Positions 59,198 through 64,000 of a DNA stretch of 64,000 nucleotides are shown here, piece by piece. The translations under genes were made by a program, and so were the position numbers. The notes beneath the pieces were generated by a model. It made no database searches and had not been told where the DNA came from. It saw only the letters and a program-made list of their open reading frames with translations. Source of the stretch: Candidatus Protochlamydia amoebophila UWE25 (GTDB lineage: Bacteria; Chlamydiota; Chlamydiia; Chlamydiales; Parachlamydiaceae); contig NC_005861.2 of NCBI RefSeq assembly GCF_000011565.2, positions 62,001 to 126,000 on the forward strand. Direction: 5' to 3'. The first letter of the stretch is position 1; every line of letters begins with the position of its first letter.

Positions 59198-60781
59198 TTA
59201 CTCTTTTTTACTATTTTCTGTGAGTATTATTACTCCAAAAAATATGACTACTATTGCTACAACTATCAATGGATCTATTGCATTTTTAGCCTGGATTTTT
59301 TTAACTTTCGCTATAGGATTGGAATGACTTGTTTCTTGTGCCGGTGCTGGACAATAAGGAAAAATATCTCTTTGAGTAATAGAACAACTTAAACAATTTC
59401 GATTTTTTGTTTGCGCTTGCCCTTTTTTGTATAGATGGTCAATCATTTGATTAAATATATGACCAATTCGGCCATCATTTGAAACATGTAACTGCACTTT
59501 TAAAAGAAGATGTAAATTAGCACTAGCAATAATATGAGGAGCCTTATAATGAATAAACTCTTTGCTTAAGCTTGTGCCGTCTAAATAGTAAGCAACAAGA
59601 TTTTCATCTTCGTTACTCCAACATTTGATATCTTTTAGTGATAGATTGCCAATGATGGGAGTATGCATGATTGTTTTAGCTGCTTGTCTAGCACAAATAT
59701 TCGCAAACTCCCAATTTGTTTTGTCAAAATTCTTTTTTACCTCATGAAGTAAATAATCTACCCAACATGTTTTTGCGAACACTGAGATATTTAGGTAAGA
59801 GACTGCATGAGCAACCAGCAATCCTCTTAAAGTACCGGCCAGATGAGAATCATTTAAATCTATGTTATTAGATAAAGTCTGATCGGGTCGATGACATCTC
59901 AAAAATGCAATTAAGCCAATTGCAGCAGCCGGACCCATATATAGAATAGCCATCACATCAGCACCGATCTCGCTAAACCTGTTACCCCAGTAGTTAGCCC
60001 AATTTTTCTTTATATCCTCTGGGTAATATTCCAAAGCTTGATAAATGTCTTTCTTAATGGCATTTGATAAAATTTTTTTAGCTTTTGGATTTGTTTCCAA
60101 AATAGTGTGAGCAGTTTCACGGGCTAATACAAGCCAACTTAATATTCCTTTAGAAGAATAAGATAAAGGAAAAGAAACAATAGGAATAGAGTCTTCTAGT
60201 CCGTTTATAGAAATAGCACGCTCTTTTTTAATAGAATGCTTGAAAAGTGCCCAATGACCTATCTCATCTTCTGCCCACTTAGCAATGGGTGGTAAACAAT
60301 GGCTAGCCGTACAGAAACTAGATGAAGCAACAAACGTATTCCACATGTCGCATACCATCAGTTGTAAAGCGCAGGTTTTTTTCCATTGAAAGCTACTGCT
60401 ATGTTGCAGGATTATTTGAGCAATATTATGAGCAGTTTCGTATATTTTTAATTGTGTGCGTGCGGCCTGATGGGTAATTCTTTGACTATTTAAGAATTCT
60501 ACATAAATGGAGGGGTTATTTAGGTATGTAAACTCCCAATCTTCAAAACATTCCAAATGCTTAATAGCATGGCCCCAAAAGCTGTTATGATAAGAATTTC
60601 TTAAATTGCGCTGCTTTTCTTGAATCGCTTTAAAAAAAGCTTTTTTAGTTTTTAGCGAAGGTAAGCTAACAGTTTCTTTTGCAGTTTCTGCCAACTCTTT
60701 AACAAGAATTTTCATATTTGAAGATAGAGTACTCCACTGTACTGGTAGCCTATCTTGAAAAACGGCAGAAGTAAAATTCAT
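59198..60781 (-). CDS. Tail-anchored zincin-like protein with altered zinc motif
   Basis: 527 residues, ATG start with AAGGG five bases upstream. Residues about 216-232 read WLVLARETAHTILET and about 268-290 NRFSEIGADVMAILYMGPAA. The second block is the ExxAD helix (E271, D275) that supplies the third ligand in gluzincin metallopeptidases, 46 residues after what should be HETAH. The first His is Arg here (RETAH, 221-225), so zinc binding is probably lost or changed. Residues 503-520 (DPLIVVAIVVIFFGVIIL) are a single C-terminal membrane segment followed by TENSKKE, a tail anchor. A cysteine-rich piece (NCLSCSI...PYCPAP) precedes it. The overall family is unknown to me; a pseudoprotease anchored in a membrane, perhaps a host or inclusion membrane, is inference. 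Confidence 0.7.
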   Translation of the reverse strand: MNFTSAVFQDRLPVQWSTLSSNMKILVKELAETAKETVSLPSLKTKKAFFKAIQEKQRNLRNSYHNSFWGHAIKHLECFEDWEFTYLNNPSIYVEFLNSQRITHQAARTQLKIYETAHNIAQIILQHSSSFQWKKTCALQLMVCDMWNTFVASSSFCTASHCLPPIAKWAEDEIGHWALFKHSIKKERAISINGLEDSIPIVSFPLSYSSKGILSWLVLARETAHTILETNPKAKKILSNAIKKDIYQALEYYPEDIKKNWANYWGNRFSEIGADVMAILYMGPAAAIGLIAFLRCHRPDQTLSNNIDLNDSHLAGTLRGLLVAHAVSYLNISVFAKTCWVDYLLHEVKKNFDKTNWEFANICARQAAKTIMHTPIIGNLSLKDIKCWSNEDENLVAYYLDGTSLSKEFIHYKAPHIIASANLHLLLKVQLHVSNDGRIGHIFNQMIDHLYKKGQAQTKNRNCLSCSITQRDIFPYCPAPAQETSHSNPIAKVKKIQAKNAIDPLIVVAIVVIFFGVIILTENSKKE

Positions 60782-61044
60782 ATAGCCCTTGATACTGATT
60801 TTATTTGAAAAAAATATATGAGGAAAATCTTGTAATTTTCAGCAAAATAAAAATTATTTTTTAATTTAAAAATTTTAACTTGTTTTAACTAAGGCTAGCA
60901 ATCCAGCATTTTTCAATTGAATAGCTATATATCTTCAGATTAAAATAAAAGTGAAAGGAATAAAAAATTCTTTAATGTTTTCCTCTAATTTTTTATCTAT
61001 TTGAAATTTTAATTCACTTATATAAATAAGTATTCATATTTAAA

Positions 61045-61545
61045 TTAGGTAAGCTGTTTAATTCCCACATAAATATCTAAAACAATATTTTGACGATCGG
61101 TGGCTCTTTCATCATAAATTTCAAAATCTACATTATATCGGCGCTCTCCGCCTAGCTCTGAGGCTGACATTTTCCAGATATAATTCCATGCATTCACAAT
61201 CACATCAGGCATGGGAGCTGGCGCCGTTGTAAATTTTGCATATTGCTGCATAGGAATGAGTAGTGTTTGAAATTCTGTAGATAGTTGATCATCAAATAAG
61301 AGAACTTCTTCTCCTATAAAATAGGTATAAGAGCCTTTATAATCACTTTCATAATCTGTATAAACGTAAAAGGTTGTCCCCGGCTTTATTCTATGAAGAA
61401 TTTTATCAGCAAGCTTTTCGTGAAAATAGCGTTTTACACAAGGAAAAATAGCGCTTTCCATTTTATCTAATTCTTGTTTATAGCTAGTTCTAACACTAAC
61501 TCCAACTAGTTTTATTTGAGGTTTGGAGATTAAAATTGTCTGCAT
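61045..61545 (-). CDS. GyrI/AraC-type effector-binding-domain protein
   Basis: 166 residues from ATG 61543-61545. A longer frame begins at 61623 but overlaps the glycosyltransferase, and the ATG overlaps that gene's stop as TAATG, which suggests translational coupling. The start MQTILISKPQIKLVGVSVRT is typical of effector-binding domains of the GyrI/AraC type. Later blocks are RIKPGTTFYVYTDYESDYKG, YTYFIGEEV, and the ending EIYDERATDRQNIVLDIYVG, as in the integron-associated Cass2-like group. Such proteins bind small cationic or hydrophobic molecules. No DNA-binding domain is attached. Last gene of the mreC operon. Confidence 0.7.
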   Translation of the reverse strand: MQTILISKPQIKLVGVSVRTSYKQELDKMESAIFPCVKRYFHEKLADKILHRIKPGTTFYVYTDYESDYKGSYTYFIGEEVLLFDDQLSTEFQTLLIPMQQYAKFTTAPAPMPDVIVNAWNYIWKMSASELGGERRYNVDFEIYDERATDRQNIVLDIYVGIKQLT

Positions 61546-62453
61546 TATTCTTTCCAATAGTATTTTTGACTGCTTAATGATTTCTTCAACCATAGGGGGG
61601 CGTAAAGAGATGCTTGGCCGCAACGATATCCCAATAACTTTACTGCTGTTTGTAAAAGAGCATAAGGAATAAAGTGTGGTTGTTTTTGTTTTAAAGTCTT
61701 CAATAGGGCTTTTAAATAATGAAATCCTCGTTTTGCATCTTTCCCCCCCTTTTCCAATAAATGTTGGTAAGAAGTTCTGGCATAACCAATATCAAAATGA
61801 CGGTAAAATTCTTGTTTAAGTGTATAGTCATGCGAGTGATGCACTTCAGCTTCTGCAACATAAGCAATTCGATGATTTCTTTGCAGGAGTTGTGCAACCG
61901 CAACTGTGTCTTCGCCGAATAAAACAGGTGAAAAACCGCCAATTTCATCTAAGGCAGCGTTTAAATAAGCGGCACAAGAATTAGAACAAAAAAAAGTATA
62001 GACTCCATATTTCTTTACATCTTTAATGCTTCTGATATGACCTTCTGAAGGGTAATTGAATTGACGTGGAAAGCTGGCAAAAAAACCTGCTCTCTGGTGA
62101 GGTATTTGCCTTGCGTAAGAAACACAAGCTTCTCCGAGAAGTAAAGGACTAATTAATTTTTCTAACATACTTGCAGATGTTGGATAGGCATCTTGTGTCA
62201 TCATGACTGTTATGGTTGTATTGAGAAATTGTCTGCCTTTTTCCCTCGTTAATCCATGATTAAACTCAGTTTGTGGAATAGTAAGTGTTTCAACACCCAT
62301 GGCTTGCGCAATAGAGATTGTTTCATCTGTGGAAGAAGAATCAATAATGAGAATGCGTGGTTTTAGGCGAGATTGGATGAGAGGTCCTAAACAGAGAGGA
62401 AGGTGTTTGGCGGCCTGAAAAGTGGGAATAACAATACCTATAGAAGGTTGCAT
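61545..62453 (-). CDS. Family-2 glycosyltransferase, rhamnosyltransferase-like
   Basis: 302 residues, ATG start. GT-A fold signatures: IGIVIPTFQAAKHLPLCL (5-22), LIIDSSSTDETISIAQAMGV (nucleotide-binding Asp), EFNHGLTREKGR (about 62-73) and MMTQDAYPTS (about 84-93, metal-binding region). LFGEDTVAVAQLLQRNHRI holds the likely catalytic ED. The FNHGxTR and TQDAxP blocks are those of dTDP-rhamnosyltransferases such as the WbbL type; donor specificity is inferred only. No membrane segment. It lies 13 bases downstream of mreC and overlaps the next start by one base, so it is in the same operon. A role in envelope glycan synthesis fits that setting. Confidence 0.88.
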   Translation of the reverse strand: MQPSIGIVIPTFQAAKHLPLCLGPLIQSRLKPRILIIDSSSTDETISIAQAMGVETLTIPQTEFNHGLTREKGRQFLNTTITVMMTQDAYPTSASMLEKLISPLLLGEACVSYARQIPHQRAGFFASFPRQFNYPSEGHIRSIKDVKKYGVYTFFCSNSCAAYLNAALDEIGGFSPVLFGEDTVAVAQLLQRNHRIAYVAEAEVHHSHDYTLKQEFYRHFDIGYARTSYQHLLEKGGKDAKRGFHYLKALLKTLKQKQPHFIPYALLQTAVKLLGYRCGQASLYAPLWLKKSLSSQKYYWKE

Positions 62454-62466
62454 AAAACAAGTGTTC

Positions 62467-63639
62467 CTAATTAACTAAGTTTTTTATATATCCAACGGGA
62501 GGGATGACGAATACTAAAGATAAACTTTCTAAATCCACACTTAAAGGAATAGCTTCAATCTCATAAAAATAATCTCCCTCTTTAAGTAAATGAATTTTAC
62601 TAATTGTGGCTACTTTCAAACCTGCTGGAAAAACTCCATCCATTCCTGTTGTGACTAAAAGATCATACATTTTTAAAAGGGGAACAGCAGTACCTTCTTG
62701 ATTCAAAGGTTTACCTGTTCTTAAATCTCTTCCATTACCCTCCTCGTCAGCAAAATCATAGTTAAATCCTGTTCCTTTTAAAATAAACGATTGTCCTCGT
62801 ATATTTGGTCGTTTAATTCCTTGTAAATGACCTTTAGCAAGATACCAAGTCTTTTTATGAGTTTTTAAAACTGTTTTTAAATGAGATAAAAACTTAGCAA
62901 TCTGATCCGAGTCTTCTTTTGAAATAATTTTAGTGTTTTTTCGTTGTAATTGAATAAAAATAGATTCAATTTGTTCAGCAAGGAATAGCTCTTGTTCACC
63001 ACCGCGAACTGCTCTTACAGAAGGGGTTAGACCTGTGTCTGTAATTAATCGAACGCGAGATTGGTGAGTTCCTACATAATCGATGACACCAACAATTGTT
63101 TGTCCTACTAACACAGGGCTGTTTTTAGCTATAATTTTATCATTTGGGGGATTATCAGATTCTCCAACATTAATCCACAAAGATTGGTTCCAAGTATCTA
63201 AAGAACGAAATATAACACGAGCAGGCTTGGTTTGGATTTGTAACTGAAGATTGGTAAAAAATTGTTGTTTAGTATGTTCTTGTTGTTTTTGTAAAGCTCG
63301 AAGCTCTTGAGGATATTCAGTAGCTAATTTATTTAATTGAAATTGTAAAGACTGCTGTTGATCTAATAGTTCGTAAAGAGTTTTTAAATCATTATTCAAC
63401 AATTGATTTGTAAGTTCAAGTTTTTGATTTTCTTCTTGGAGAGTAAAAGTTGTTTTGGAAGGCGGAGCTTCAAATGGGTGTAAAATAAAATGTTTAATAT
63501 AAAGTAATTTGTTCCACAAAGGAGCCAGGAGAGCGACGGACTCTCCTCTAAGCTTGTCAGAAATCGGTCTTGAAAGGCTTAGAGAAAAAATTAAAGCGAT
63601 AAAGATAATAAGATAGGAAATGGCAAATTTTTTGTTCAC
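62467..63639 (-). CDS. mreC: Rod shape-determining protein MreC
   Basis: 390 residues, GTG start (MNKKFAISYLII) without a clear ribosome site; no better start is near. Residues 7-23 are the N-terminal membrane anchor (AISYLIIFIALIFSLSL). About 65-150 is a coiled coil (QEENQKLELTNQLLNNDLKT). The periplasmic beta-domain follows: ARVIFRSLDTWNQSLWINVG, then VLVGQTIVGVIDYVG and SRVRLITDTGLTPSVRAVRG. These are diagnostic MreC blocks. An insert of about 90 residues in the middle (QLQRKNTKIISKEDSDQIAK...) makes it longer than the typical 280-330. MreC links MreB to the peptidoglycan machinery, which in Chlamydiota works in division. First gene of a three-gene operon. Confidence 0.93.
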   Translation of the reverse strand: MNKKFAISYLIIFIALIFSLSLSRPISDKLRGESVALLAPLWNKLLYIKHFILHPFEAPPSKTTFTLQEENQKLELTNQLLNNDLKTLYELLDQQQSLQFQLNKLATEYPQELRALQKQQEHTKQQFFTNLQLQIQTKPARVIFRSLDTWNQSLWINVGESDNPPNDKIIAKNSPVLVGQTIVGVIDYVGTHQSRVRLITDTGLTPSVRAVRGGEQELFLAEQIESIFIQLQRKNTKIISKEDSDQIAKFLSHLKTVLKTHKKTWYLAKGHLQGIKRPNIRGQSFILKGTGFNYDFADEEGNGRDLRTGKPLNQEGTAVPLLKMYDLLVTTGMDGVFPAGLKVATISKIHLLKEGDYFYEIEAIPLSVDLESLSLVFVIPPVGYIKNLVN

Positions 63640-63800
63640 TTAATATCAAAGCTCAAAAAAAAAATATATATATAAACGTTTTATAACTTTAAAAAAGATG
63701 ATTACCTTTGTTTCAACTTAATGTCTTTATCTCACCAAGTTGTGAGGGAATTCGGATTTTTTAAGGTCGAGATGAATCACATTATTTAAACTTTCGGAGA

Positions 63801-64000
63801 TTATTTCTTTTCAATATTTTGCGAATAACGCGGTAAAAAGTAACTCCTTTACATGTCCTTAAAAATAGCCTGAAGCCACAAGATCGCTATCTTATTATGC
63901 CTGTTGAATGTTTGGATAGTTCATTTTTGAACCAACCTTGAAGAAACACCTTTTAAGTTATTCACCAAAAAAGAAATCGTTACTTTAGTTGAATAGTTAA
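63801..64000 (-). mobile_element. Decayed IS200/IS605-family transposase (TnpA) remnant
   Basis: From the right window edge the minus strand reads FLVNNLKGVSSRLVQK and a stop, then NYPNIQ, ILWLQAIF and VIR-QNIEKK in shifting frames. Y1 transposases of this family have VNxLKxVSSRxxRKE, then xPVLWSxSYF, then VIxQYIExQ. The order is right but frames and stops are broken, and the catalytic Tyr of QYIE appears as Asn. The N-terminal half lies beyond the window. It marks insertion-sequence activity upstream of the mreC operon. Confidence 0.6.

Noticed and set aside
61546-61623. 26-residue N-terminal extension of the effector-binding protein
   Set aside because: It would lie inside the glycosyltransferase gene; the family normally starts at the ATG that overlaps the upstream stop.

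Overview
The window is AT-rich and strongly strand-biased: every substantial gene is on the minus strand. Gene content points to an amoeba-infecting member of the Chlamydiota (a Parachlamydiaceae-type genome, e.g. the Protochlamydia/Parachlamydia/Neochlamydia group). The reasons are eukaryote-like domains in bacterial genes with Shine-Dalgarno sites (U-box, BTB plus leucine-rich repeats), a large TPR-CHAT paralogue family, a chlamydial-style mreC, and long gene-poor spacers full of decayed genes. This assignment is inference; no rRNA or other marker gene is complete here.

Region 1 (1-51988) is dominated by a tandem array of twelve TPR-CHAT genes of about 3.4 kb each: ten readable copies (the first cut by the window edge) and two broken ones, plus a short CHAT remnant at 23084-23430. 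Each protein has a helical N-terminal domain, TPR-type repeats and a C-terminal CHAT caspase-like protease domain with the His-Cys dyad. The CHAT halves are almost identical between copies while the N-terminal halves differ. N-terminal and CHAT subtypes are shuffled against each other, which indicates recombination or gene conversion. One copy (19362-22643) has an unrelated TPR half fused to the shared CHAT half. A coiled-coil gene occurs twice (10654-11982 and 40365-41714) at equivalent positions, and its flanking spacers are duplicated too, so multi-gene blocks were copied, not only single genes.

Region 2 (22644-29604) interrupts the array. It holds a BTB-LRR protein with exact 75-bp LRR repeats, a U-box coiled-coil protein with a decayed paralogue fragment beside it, and a trypsin-like serine protease.

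Region 3 (51989-61044) lies beyond the array. A decayed tyrosine recombinase (52583-52711) sits about 600 bp outside the last CHAT gene. It is followed by an M4-like metalloprotease, a decayed EndoG-type nuclease, an SRAP-domain DNA-repair protein, an unknown 236-aa protein, an M48-like membrane metallopeptidase and a tail-anchored zincin-like protein that has lost its first zinc-binding His.

Region 4 (61045-64000) is a core operon: mreC, a family-2 glycosyltransferase and an effector-binding-domain protein coupled by a TAATG overlap. Upstream is a decayed IS200/IS605 transposase.

Taken together, the array and its neighbours look like an accessory island rich in proteases and ubiquitin-system mimics, plausibly secreted effectors or an intracellular defence or cell-death module. 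No gasdermin, CRISPR array or Cas gene accompanies the CHAT genes, so known CHAT partners do not explain them.
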